Notes under the pieces: model-generated | The model's input: the letters and a program-made list of their open reading frames with translations, nothing else | What the model was told of the DNA's origin: nothing | Database searches by the model: none | Source of the DNA: Desulfamplus sp. | GTDB lineage: Bacteria; Desulfobacterota; Desulfobacteria; Desulfobacterales; Desulfobacteraceae | NCBI GenBank assembly: GCA_015232555.1 | Contig: JADFZJ010000027.1 | Location: forward strand, 1 to 55,450 | Reading direction: 5' to 3' | Length of the DNA stretch: 55,450 nt | Position numbers and translations under genes: made by a program | In this document: positions 35,015 to 43,496 of the stretch, piece after piece | Numbering within the stretch: position 1 is the stretch's first letter | Layout of the letters: the number at the start of each line of letters is the position of its first letter

Positions 35015-36709
35015 TCATAAATCAAGAACTTCTCGAATCAAAATATCCAAATTTTTTGTGATTAACGGTTTTTCCACATATTTTTTAATACCAATCTGTA
35101 GAGCCTTCTCTTCAGATATTTTATCACTGTATCCTGTGCAGAGAATAATCGGAATATCAGGTCGGATTTTTAGAGCTTCGATTGCAAACTGATCTCCCTC
35201 CATACCCGGCATTGTCATGTCTGTGATAATAAGATTGAACTTATCAGGTTCTTGTTTAAAGGCTTTAAGGGCGGCAATTCCACTTATAAAGGGTAGCACC
35301 TCGTATCCTCTGCTCTCTAAAATTTCTTTGGTCACATCCAATATCATCTGTTCGTCATCAACAAGAATTATGGTCTCTGTACCAAATTGTGATGAGCATT
35401 GATTTGTTTCACTATTTTTTACATCTCTTTTCCGCTCAACCACAGGAAAATAGACCCGAAATACGCTCCCTTTTTCTGGCTCGCTCTCCACTTTTATGTA
35501 ACCGTCATGCTCTTGGACAACAACATGTACAATCGAAAGTCCAAGTCCTGTTCCCTGTCCCTCTTTTTTTGTTGTAAAATAGGGGTCAAAAATTTTTCCT
35601 ATAATCTCTTTATCTATTCCTGTTCCAGTATCTTTTACTTCAAGCTCTAAATACTTGCCTGATTTAATGTTGAGTTCTGGAATACAATCTTTTTGAGTAC
35701 AGTCAATCTCCGTTAAGGTGATAGATAATATTCCTCCACTCTCACGCATGGCATGATAGGCATTTGTACATAAATTCATCAGCACTTGATGAATCTTGGT
35801 TGGATTGCCAAGTATTTTTGCATTGGATTTTATAGTGACATTTATATCAATAGTAGTTGGAATAATTGAACGAAGGAGTTTTAATGTCTCTTTAACATCT
35901 ATGGAGAGCGTCATGGGATGTTTTTGGGGAGATGAAGCTCTGCTGAATGTCAATATCTGATTGATAAGCTCTGCTGCTTTCTGTCCGCTTTGTAAAATAT
36001 TCTTAATATAGCTTAGTGCCTTCTCACTGTTTTGATCTTTAATACTTGTTTCTGCCAATCTGGAGTATCCGAAGATACCTGACAAGATATTGTTAAAATC
36101 GTGTGCAATTCCACCTGCAAGTGTTCCTATGGCTTCCATTTTCTGTGCCTGTATAAGTCGTGCTTTAACCTCTTCATTCTCTTTTGCAGATTTGGCAAGT
36201 TCTGTAATATCCCTGAACGCTGCAAGAAGGTAACTGCTGCCCGCTATATCTACAAACGAGGTAGTTATGTCACAGTAAATAGAGCAGTTATCAGATGTTC
36301 GCATCTCAACATGGCTGAGTGTTGCTTTGTAGCTGACTGAGTTAGACACAAGATTGTTCAGTATCAGGCTTTTATTGTTATGAGCAAACAGTTCCCATAC
36401 TTTCAACCGCTCCATCTCTTCATAAGTGTAATGAAACATGCGGCAGGCTGTCTGGTTGAACAGGTAAAAACCTCCGTCATCAAGATTGACAAGAATAAGT
36501 GCATCGCTGGTGCTGTTAAAGATCAGGGAGAATTTTTTTTCATTCTCCTCAGCTCTCTCCTTTGCAAGACGAAGTTTTTTTATCTGATCCTGAAGTTGCG
36601 GGAAATAGCTCTTTCTGAGAGAACCTTTGCCAAGACCTACAATTTTACTTCTCAGCTCGCTTTGAGTTTCATATATACTGTTATCATTGCGATCAGAAGA
36701 GTCGCTCAT
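35015..36709 (-). CDS. PAS-domain hybrid histidine kinase with C-terminal receiver
   Basis: 564 residues, cytosolic (no TM helices). An N-terminal coiled-coil (about 30-62) leads to one PAS domain (about 63-175). The HisKA box [11 protein letters not shown] (about 203-213), an HATPase with DTGTGIDKEIIGKIFDPYFTTK, and a receiver (about 445-562) with ILVDDEQMI, IITDMTMPG (phosphoacceptor Asp) and VEKP follow. The start ATG lies 17 nt inside the alcohol dehydrogenase gene and has GAGGAAATTT before it, so translation is probably coupled. It may sense the redox or metabolic signal tied to that enzyme. Confidence 0.93.
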   Translation of the reverse strand: MSDSSDRNDNSIYETQSELRSKIVGLGKGSLRKSYFPQLQDQIKKLRLAKERAEENEKKFSLIFNSTSDALILVNLDDGGFYLFNQTACRMFHYTYEEMERLKVWELFAHNNKSLILNNLVSNSVSYKATLSHVEMRTSDNCSIYCDITTSFVDIAGSSYLLAAFRDITELAKSAKENEEVKARLIQAQKMEAIGTLAGGIAHDFNNILSGIFGYSRLAETSIKDQNSEKALSYIKNILQSGQKAAELINQILTFSRASSPQKHPMTLSIDVKETLKLLRSIIPTTIDINVTIKSNAKILGNPTKIHQVLMNLCTNAYHAMRESGGILSITLTEIDCTQKDCIPELNIKSGKYLELEVKDTGTGIDKEIIGKIFDPYFTTKKEGQGTGLGLSIVHVVVQEHDGYIKVESEPEKGSVFRVYFPVVERKRDVKNSETNQCSSQFGTETIILVDDEQMILDVTKEILESRGYEVLPFISGIAALKAFKQEPDKFNLIITDMTMPGMEGDQFAIEALKIRPDIPIILCTGYSDKISEEKALQIGIKKYVEKPLITKNLDILIREVLDL

Positions 36710-37898
36710 AAATTTCCTCTACATCGTGTTGGGTTGGCATTACAGGATTTGTAAGTATACAAGGGTCAGCAAGTGCAAAACGGGCAAGCTGAGGTAAATC
36801 GTCTCTTTTAATGCCCATTTGGGAGAGTCTTGTATTTATTCCGACCCCTTTTCTCAAAGTACGCAGACGCTCTATAAGGCTCTGTTTGATAAAATCAAAA
36901 TTATGAGACGATTCAACAGAATCAAGATTAATGTCAGAATTGTCAGCCATCCTAATACCCATTGCTCGTGCAATTTCAGCATATTTTTTTTCAGCATATT
37001 TGAAATTGTAATCTACAGCATGTTCAAGCAAAATTGCATTGCACTCTCCATGAGGCAGATCAAATCCTCCACCTAAACTGTGAGCCATAGCATGGACAAT
37101 GCCAAGACTTGCGTTGGAAAATGCAATTCCTGCAAGAAGGCTTGCAAGCGTCATCTGGTAGCGATAGTGCATGTTGTCAGGCTCATTAAAGGCACCTTGA
37201 AGGTTTTCATTAATCAGCGATATGGCTTTAATAGCATTGATGTCAGTAATAGTTGAACTGGCATTAGATACAAATGCTTCAAACGCATGGACAAGAGCGT
37301 CAATTCCAGTCTCGACGGTCAGTTTGGGCGACATGGTTGTTGTGGTTAAAGGGTCAATTATAGCAAGATCAGGCACCATTGATTTGCTGATAATGGCAAT
37401 CTTCACCTTTCGATTTGAATCCACAATAATTGCAAACTGTGATATATCTGCTGCTGTTCCAGCAGTTGTAGGAATGCAAATAAGAGGCGGTCCTGGAACT
37501 GGCACCATATCAACACCTTCAAAATCGAGTATGTTTGCCTCGTTAGAACTTACAACTCCTATACCTTTAGCACAATCCATAGGGCTTCCACCGCCAATTG
37601 CAACAATAAGATCACACGACTCTTTCAGGAAAAGAGCAGCACCAGCCATAACCTCATAATCTTTTGGATTTGGCGTAACATCCCTGAATATAACGCTCTT
37701 TACTCCATGCAGTTTTAGGGACTCCTCAACTTTAGCTACCCATCCAGCAGCTATGATCCCTGCGTCAGTTACAATAAGCACCTTATTTACTCCAAAATTA
37801 CTCACATAATCTCCAACTGTTTCAAGAGCACCCACACCCATTAAAAACTCAGGAGCAACAAATTTTCTCAACTCTTTCATATTAATATCGCTATTCAT
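36693..37898 (-). CDS. Iron-containing alcohol dehydrogenase
   Basis: Group III (Fe-type) NAD(P)-dependent alcohol dehydrogenase, 401 residues from the ATG at 37898, with AGGAGG 5 nt upstream. It has the nucleotide-binding AIGGGSPMDCAKGIG, the PTTAGTAAD segment and the metal site (Asp in PDLAIIDP, His in GIDALVHAFEA, and the His in VHAMAHSLGGGFDLPHGECNAILL). A hydrophilic stretch SDINLDSVESSHN (about 335-350) appears inserted. The substrate cannot be read. The 3' end overlaps the hybrid kinase gene by 17 nt, a physical link between a dehydrogenase and a sensor. Confidence 0.94.
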   Translation of the reverse strand: MNSDINMKELRKFVAPEFLMGVGALETVGDYVSNFGVNKVLIVTDAGIIAAGWVAKVEESLKLHGVKSVIFRDVTPNPKDYEVMAGAALFLKESCDLIVAIGGGSPMDCAKGIGVVSSNEANILDFEGVDMVPVPGPPLICIPTTAGTAADISQFAIIVDSNRKVKIAIISKSMVPDLAIIDPLTTTTMSPKLTVETGIDALVHAFEAFVSNASSTITDINAIKAISLINENLQGAFNEPDNMHYRYQMTLASLLAGIAFSNASLGIVHAMAHSLGGGFDLPHGECNAILLEHAVDYNFKYAEKKYAEIARAMGIRMADNSDINLDSVESSHNFDFIKQSLIERLRTLRKGVGINTRLSQMGIKRDDLPQLARFALADPCILTNPVMPTQHDVEEIYERLF

Positions 37899-38192
37899 GT
37901 AACCTCCTGTAGATACCTTCTTTTTATTAGGGAGTTGACTTGTTTCTTGCATGAGCTAATCTGATTCGGACTTATAGATTTAGCTGCCTATAACAGATTT
38001 GAGGGGAGCAAAGATTTTAAGCTGAAAAAATAAACATCTTCTGTTATTGTTGTAGTTTACAGACAAAACGATAATCAAGGAGAGTTTGTCAATAAATCAG
38101 TTGCCACGACATTGCCCCGTCAACATAGAACTATTTGCCTATATTTTTGTCAAGAAGAATACGAGATTCATATTTTTAATATTGATATACTT
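37899..38192. other. Spacer between divergent alcohol dehydrogenase and DUF4838 genes
   Basis: About 290 nt. It holds AAGGAG at 38077-38082, 3 nt before a TTG-started 47-codon frame (38086-38229) that ends in an ATGA overlap with the ATG at 38226. This small frame might be a leader peptide or chance. No other feature is evident. Confidence 0.5.
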
Positions 38193-40226
38193 ATGCAACG
38201 AATGGATAGACATATTTTCTCACGAATGAAATTGACAGTAACCATTTTAGCTTTTTTAATTTTGACGGCAAATGATGCAATGGCAGAGAATATAGTTTCA
38301 GAAGATCATAATGTAGTTAAAGACGGTATGTTTATAACAATTAACAGCAATCCAAATGCAGCAATAGTAAAGCCGTCAAATGCAACACTTAGGGAAGATT
38401 TTGCTGCAAAAGAGATTCAAAAGTATATCAAAAAAATTTCAGGTGCTGATGTGCCTATAAAGCCTGACTCTGAAATGTTATCAGACAACTTGATACTGAT
38501 AGGCGGACCTGAGAGAAACTTGAAAACCGCTGCCCTGATTTCTCAAGAGCAGTTTGATCATTTAGTTCCAGGACCTGAAGGGATATTGATAAAGAGTTTT
38601 AGCAATACAACATTGGTGATTGCTGGAAGCAGTAAAAATTCTTTTGAATATGAAAGGGGCACTATCTACGCTGTTTATGAGTTTCTTGAAAAATATCTTG
38701 GATGCAGTTTTGCATCTTATGGAAAGCCTGATATGGGAATGGGAGAATATGTTCCAGCAATACAATCGATTAAAATAGGAGAAATCTCATATTCCAAAAG
38801 CAGAGCAGATAACTTATACCGCACGGCTATATTGCAGTATTACAACACCACTATTCCACCTGATCATGGTCTAAACATAGATTTTATCGACTGGGCAGCC
38901 AAGAACAGATACAACCGTATCCTGACAATGGAGAGCATTTACACAGCTTTTAAAAGTAATGGAATGTTTGCAGCGGCTCAAAAAAGAGGGATACTTTTTA
39001 CAGTGGGACATCATGAATCTTCAAGGCTTTTCCTTCCTCCTGATGGAAACAGATTTTTTAAAGAGAGATATTACACAACACACCCTGAATATTACAGACT
39101 TCAAAAAGATGGAATAAGACTTCACAACACCACTGCATGGAGAGATTCATGGATTTTTTGCAGCAGAAACCAGAACGCAGTCAAGCAGTTTGCAGATAAT
39201 GTAAAAGCGTGGTTGGCGTTAAATCCATATATTGATATTGTCTGTATATGGCCCAATGATCTATCAGCCTTACAATGCACGGACGAGCTATGCTCTTTTT
39301 ACAGTAAAGTTGAAAATTATGCCTATTTTGTGAATGAAGTCGCTAAACAGGTAAAAGCAGTCTATCCTGATATTAAGATTGATATGCTTGCATATTCAAA
39401 CTTATTCAACTGCCCTGAAGGTATTAGGCTTGATCCGTCAGTTATTATTGATGAATCAACGTGGAGCAATAAAGGGTTACGAAGAGTTGGAAAAAGCGAT
39501 GGAACTTCGTTGATTGGAACTGCTTATGAAACTAATGCAAAGCAGTGGCATGATACAGGTGCCACTGTTGTCTTTTATGAGTATTTTATGGGAAATTTTG
39601 GTGCTAAACAGAAATATCTTCCAATGGCTGATGAGATGCAGGCGGTGTTCAGCTATTTTAAAAAGAGTGGTTATTATCAAGGGTCAGGTACTCAGATAGA
39701 AGTTTTTAATATCTGGAACTGCCTTTTTAATTTTTATACCCACGGCAGGACAAGTTATGATACAACCCTCAGTATGAACGATAATCTTGACAGGTTCTGT
39801 AAAATATTTGGAGCAGGTGCACCTTTTATAAAGTCCTACATTCAATATGTGGAGAGCGTAATTGACGGGCAGGTAAGATATGATGAGGCTGGCAACTATC
39901 TTGTCTTGAATTCGGACAAAACAAAAATATATGAACTGTTTGAAATGGCGTATAAAGCAGAATCAGAAGAGAGACTGCTGGATAATATCCGCTTAATGCG
40001 TATGGCATTTAGATATAGTGATTTATCGACAATCGGCGGAAATGATGCTGAGTTAAAATATATGTATGATAATTTTGACAGCTATGCACACAATCCAGGC
40101 TATGGGATATATATTGCTGTAACTAAGACAGAGGATTCTCCAAATATATCACCGCCGAGTAGCTCCATAGATTCATATCAGCCTGATAAATGGTATATTT
40201 GCAGCCGCCGCAGCTATAAACAATAA
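38193..40226 (+). CDS. Secreted DUF4838 / GH67-like glycoside hydrolase-related protein
   Basis: About 678 residues. A signal peptide with core TVTILAFLILT is cleaved near DAMA. An N-terminal domain (LREDFAAKEIQKYIKK and on) resembles the non-catalytic N-domain of alpha-glucuronidases. The larger DUF4838 region follows, with HPEYYRLQKDGIRLH, VCIWPNDLSALQCTDELCSFYS and MLAYSNLFNCPEG. The fold is TIM-barrel-like by homology; no catalytic activity is proven for the family. The start is uncertain: ATG 38193, 38202 and 38226 are all in frame and none has a good ribosome binding site. rlmN begins 15 nt downstream, so co-transcription is likely. Confidence 0.82.
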   Translation: MQRMDRHIFSRMKLTVTILAFLILTANDAMAENIVSEDHNVVKDGMFITINSNPNAAIVKPSNATLREDFAAKEIQKYIKKISGADVPIKPDSEMLSDNLILIGGPERNLKTAALISQEQFDHLVPGPEGILIKSFSNTTLVIAGSSKNSFEYERGTIYAVYEFLEKYLGCSFASYGKPDMGMGEYVPAIQSIKIGEISYSKSRADNLYRTAILQYYNTTIPPDHGLNIDFIDWAAKNRYNRILTMESIYTAFKSNGMFAAAQKRGILFTVGHHESSRLFLPPDGNRFFKERYYTTHPEYYRLQKDGIRLHNTTAWRDSWIFCSRNQNAVKQFADNVKAWLALNPYIDIVCIWPNDLSALQCTDELCSFYSKVENYAYFVNEVAKQVKAVYPDIKIDMLAYSNLFNCPEGIRLDPSVIIDESTWSNKGLRRVGKSDGTSLIGTAYETNAKQWHDTGATVVFYEYFMGNFGAKQKYLPMADEMQAVFSYFKKSGYYQGSGTQIEVFNIWNCLFNFYTHGRTSYDTTLSMNDNLDRFCKIFGAGAPFIKSYIQYVESVIDGQVRYDEAGNYLVLNSDKTKIYELFEMAYKAESEERLLDNIRLMRMAFRYSDLSTIGGNDAELKYMYDNFDSYAHNPGYGIYIAVTKTEDSPNISPPSSSIDSYQPDKWYICSRRSYKQ

Positions 40227-40241
40227 GGAGTAACACATAAG

Positions 40242-41357
40242 ATGCAGGATATTAAGGAGCTTACAAGAGATGAGCTTGCTAAATGGTTTGAAGAGCACGA
40301 TATGAAGAGCTTTCGTGCAGGACAAGTTTTTAAATGGATATACTTACGTCAAGCAGATACATTTGACGATATGACAGACCTTGCAAAAGATGCAAGAGCG
40401 TTGCTGAAAGAGCATTTTTACATACCAAGGCTTGAGATAGAATCAACTGAGTTTTCTGCTGATGGAACAGAAAAACTGCTTTTTAAACTTACAGACAACA
40501 ACTATATTGAAGCTGTTCTTATCCCGCAAAAAGATCACTTTACTTTGTGCATCTCATCTCAGGTTGGATGTGCTCAAGGTTGCAGATTCTGTCTTACTGC
40601 AAAAGGGGGATTTATACGCGACCTTACATCTGCTGAAATAATATCTCAAGTTAGAGATGCAAAACAGCATCTTGAGCTTAGACATAAGATAGAAGAACAA
40701 AATTTAGATAAAATCAACGACAATCCGATTAAAATAGAGCCAAAACGGGGTGAACCAACTGGAAATGCAGGCAGTTTAGCCAATATTGTATTTATGGGAA
40801 TGGGTGAGCCTCTTGCCAATTATGATGCTGTAGTCAAGTCTTTGCATACCATTACAGAAACCGATTTCGGGCTTAAATTCTCTCCCCGCCGCGTTACTGT
40901 CTCAACATGCGGGCTTGTGCCTGAAATAAACCGCCTCTGCATGGATACTGACGCAAATCTTGCAATATCTCTCAACGCCACAGAAGATGAGACAAGATCG
41001 ATGCTTATGCCTATCAACAGAAAGTATCCAATAAAAGAGCTTTTAAATGCCTGTCGATCCTATAAGCTCAAATCACGAGACAAGATAACTTTTGAATATA
41101 TTTTGATAAAAGGGATAAATGACAGTGACGCAGATGCAAAACGGCTTGTAAGTATGCTCGGTCCAATAAAATCTAAGGTGAACATAATTCCATTTAATCA
41201 ACACGATAGAAGCGATTTCAAACGTCCATCGTCTGAAGATGTGAGCCGCTTTGTTCAGATACTTCTTGATAGGCAGGTTACGGCAATTGTACGAAAGAGC
41301 AAGGGGGACGATATTTCAGCAGCATGCGGGCAGTTGAGGGCAAAGTTGATATCTTAA
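40242..41357 (+). CDS. rlmN: 23S rRNA (adenine2503-C2)-methyltransferase / tRNA m2A37 methyltransferase
   Basis: Radical SAM methyl synthase, 371 residues. CAQGCRFC (CxxxCxxC, about 110-117) binds the cluster. VFMGMGEPLANYDAV, the FSPRRVTVSTCG segment and the C-terminal AACGQL (methyl-accepting Cys) are all present. A hydrophilic segment, HKIEEQNLDKINDNPIKIEP and the residues after it (about 149-180), widens the loop before the VFMGMGEPL strand. AAGGAG lies 11 nt upstream of the ATG. Confidence 0.96.
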   Translation: MQDIKELTRDELAKWFEEHDMKSFRAGQVFKWIYLRQADTFDDMTDLAKDARALLKEHFYIPRLEIESTEFSADGTEKLLFKLTDNNYIEAVLIPQKDHFTLCISSQVGCAQGCRFCLTAKGGFIRDLTSAEIISQVRDAKQHLELRHKIEEQNLDKINDNPIKIEPKRGEPTGNAGSLANIVFMGMGEPLANYDAVVKSLHTITETDFGLKFSPRRVTVSTCGLVPEINRLCMDTDANLAISLNATEDETRSMLMPINRKYPIKELLNACRSYKLKSRDKITFEYILIKGINDSDADAKRLVSMLGPIKSKVNIIPFNQHDRSDFKRPSSEDVSRFVQILLDRQVTAIVRKSKGDDISAACGQLRAKLIS

Positions 41358-41443
41358 ATATTTATCTTATCTTTATGTTTGTTTTTACACGGAAGAAAAT
41401 TATCATTCATAGGATTGATTACTTTAATTATATGGAGTGTATT

Positions 41444-42532
41444 ATGAAAACATTGTTTGATCCAGTCAAGTTGGGAGACATCTCACTTCCCAACCGTATT
41501 ATTATGGCTCCGTTGACCCGCTGCCGTGCAAGTGAAGGCAGAGTTGCCAATAGTTTAATGGCAGAATATTATGTTCAACGTGCAACTGCGGGTTTGATTA
41601 TCAGTGAAGCCACATCTGTTACGCCTATGGGAGTAGGTTATCCAAATACACCGGGTATTTGGTCAGATAGGCAGGTTGAGGGTTGGAAACTGGTTACAGA
41701 TGCCGTGCACAAAGCCGGAGGTCGGATTCTGCTCCAGTTATGGCATGTTGGAAGAATCTCTGACCCTTTTTACCTGAATGGTCAACTACCTGTAGCACCA
41801 AGTGCAATTGCAGCAAAAGGAGATGTAAGTCTGCTGCGCCCGAAAAAGAGCTATGAAGTGCCGCGTGCACTTGATAGCAGCGAGATTCCTGCCATAGTTG
41901 AAGCATATAGACAAGGGGCAGAAAATGCAAAAAAGGCTGGCTTTGACGGTGTGGAGGTGCATGGTGCCAATGGCTATCTGCTGGATCAATTCCTTCAAAG
42001 CACAACGAACAAGCGTACAGACGATTATGGAGGCACTATTGAAAATCGGGCAAGATTACTGTTGGAGGTAGCTGATGCAGCTATTTCTGTTTGGGGAGCA
42101 GGTCGTGTAGGAATGCATTTAGCACCAAGAGGAGATGCTCATGACATGGGCGATATTGATCCTGATGCAACTTTTGGTTATGTTGCAAAAGAGCTTGGAA
42201 GACGAAATATTGCCTTTATATTTACCCGTGAGCATTTTAATGAGCCAGCGTTAACGCCTGCACTAAAAAAGACGTTTGGCGGGATTCTTATTGCTAATGA
42301 ACAGCTTACAAAAGAGATCGGAACTAAGCTCGTACAAGATGGGATAGCTGATGCGATTGCTTTTGGTAGAGATTTTATTGCCAACCCTGATTTAGTAGAA
42401 CGTCTGCGTAAAGATGCACCCCTTAATGAGCTTGATCTCACAACACTATATGGTTCTGGACAAAAAGGTTATACTGACTATCCTGCATTTACCAGCGTCC
42501 CGCTTGACCCGTATATCTTACCAAAGATATAA
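41444..42532 (+). CDS. Old Yellow Enzyme-type alkene reductase
   Basis: 362-residue FMN oxidoreductase (NemA/OYE type). It starts MKTLFDPVKLGDISLPNRIIMAPLTR, with GGAG 7 nt upstream of the ATG. It has the active-site LQLWHVGRIS, the substrate-binding His-x2-Asn in VHGANGYLLDQFLQ, and FGRDFIANPDLVERL near the C-terminus. It reduces activated C=C bonds with NAD(P)H. It lies 86 nt after rlmN with no clear terminator between. A perfect 16-bp palindrome follows the stop. Confidence 0.93.
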   Translation: MKTLFDPVKLGDISLPNRIIMAPLTRCRASEGRVANSLMAEYYVQRATAGLIISEATSVTPMGVGYPNTPGIWSDRQVEGWKLVTDAVHKAGGRILLQLWHVGRISDPFYLNGQLPVAPSAIAAKGDVSLLRPKKSYEVPRALDSSEIPAIVEAYRQGAENAKKAGFDGVEVHGANGYLLDQFLQSTTNKRTDDYGGTIENRARLLLEVADAAISVWGAGRVGMHLAPRGDAHDMGDIDPDATFGYVAKELGRRNIAFIFTREHFNEPALTPALKKTFGGILIANEQLTKEIGTKLVQDGIADAIAFGRDFIANPDLVERLRKDAPLNELDLTTLYGSGQKGYTDYPAFTSVPLDPYILPKI

Positions 42533-42544
42533 ACTTGATTTTTT

Positions 42545-42560
42545 ATTAAGAATTCTTAAT
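42545..42560. repeat. Perfect 16-bp palindrome after the OYE gene
   Basis: ATTAAGAATTCTTAAT lies between two convergent genes. It is A/T-rich with no loop, so it may be a protein-binding site or a weak bidirectional transcription end. Confidence 0.4.
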
Positions 42561-42656
42561 TCAATATATTCAGTACAAGCTGATTGAGCAACACCATAGC
42601 ATAACTACCTGTTGCCCTATCAAGCTGCTCTTGCATTATAAAAAGTTTTTTTCAGT

Positions 42657-43427
42657 TTATTCGTCAGAATATATGTCATAATCTGGATAGTATTTTTTTG
42701 CACAATTTTTACAGATACTATGGCTGAATTGTGCTTCTGAATGGGATTGAATATACTCCTCCATTTGCTGCCAATAGCCCTTGTCATCTCTGATGCTTTT
42801 ACAATGCATACATATCGGTAAAAACCCGCTTAATGTTTTTATCTCAGTAAGGGCATGTTCAAGATTTTCTTTTTCCTTTCTGAGCTGGCTTTCTGTATCC
42901 TTGATTCGCTGGTTTCTTCTTGCGTTTTCTATCGCAAGAGCACAAACTTCAATTATTGACATTGTAAGGTTAAGATAATGTTCCTTATATTCAGGAAAAC
43001 TTATCTCATCAATTTCAAGTAATCCAAGCTTGTTATCTTTATAACTTAACGTTACCCTGAAGCCTTTATTAGATTCTGTCCATTCATATTTTTTGTCAAA
43101 ATTTAAAAGACGGCTTTTAATTTTATCGTCCTCTTCTTCCATTGAAGGTATTAAAGAGTATAATTTTTCAGGCTGCTTATCCTTTTGTAAAGATATATAA
43201 AATGCTTTTGCTGGTGAAAAAAGAGTCTGAAATACATTAAGGATACTTTCAATTGACTGTTTCTCTGTCTCTGACTGTATAATCTGTGCCAAAAGGTCAA
43301 ATGTCATAGCATATTCAGCAGTTTGTCTTTTCGCAATTTTAAGTTCAATATCAGGTGTTGTTATCTCTTTATTGTCAATTAACAAATTAATCCCCCTAAA
43401 CCCAATTTGACATCCTGCAAAACCCAT
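42657..43427 (-). CDS. GAF-like sensory protein with C-terminal CxxC...CxxC motif
   Basis: 256 residues. The middle (about 45-170) reads as a GAF-like domain (IIQSETEKQSIESILNVFQ at its start, EVCALAIENARRNQ at its end). A coiled coil follows (about 175-195), then a C-terminal motif with CMHCKSIRDDKGYW, YIQSHSEAQFSHSICKNC. That Cys pattern (two CxxC pairs ~40 apart, with conserved His) is seen at the C-terminus of many receiver- or PAS-containing proteins and may bind zinc; its function is not known to me. No kinase domain is present. It begins 69 nt after the UroD-type gene, possibly in the same transcript. Confidence 0.8.
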   Translation of the reverse strand: MGFAGCQIGFRGINLLIDNKEITTPDIELKIAKRQTAEYAMTFDLLAQIIQSETEKQSIESILNVFQTLFSPAKAFYISLQKDKQPEKLYSLIPSMEEEDDKIKSRLLNFDKKYEWTESNKGFRVTLSYKDNKLGLLEIDEISFPEYKEHYLNLTMSIIEVCALAIENARRNQRIKDTESQLRKEKENLEHALTEIKTLSGFLPICMHCKSIRDDKGYWQQMEEYIQSHSEAQFSHSICKNCAKKYYPDYDIYSDE

Positions 43428-43496
43428 TGTCTATCCAGTAAACTCAAGGGAGCAATTCAAGTTTTGCAGGAACTCTATTATCCTAAAACTTATATT

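Noticed and set aside
37222-37659. 145-codon plus-strand frame
   Set aside because: It is antisense to the iron alcohol dehydrogenase, whose frame has clear conserved motifs.
37990-38046. Inverted ATAACAGA/TCTGTTAT around 40 nt
   Set aside because: Too short and widely spaced to separate from chance in this A/T-rich DNA.
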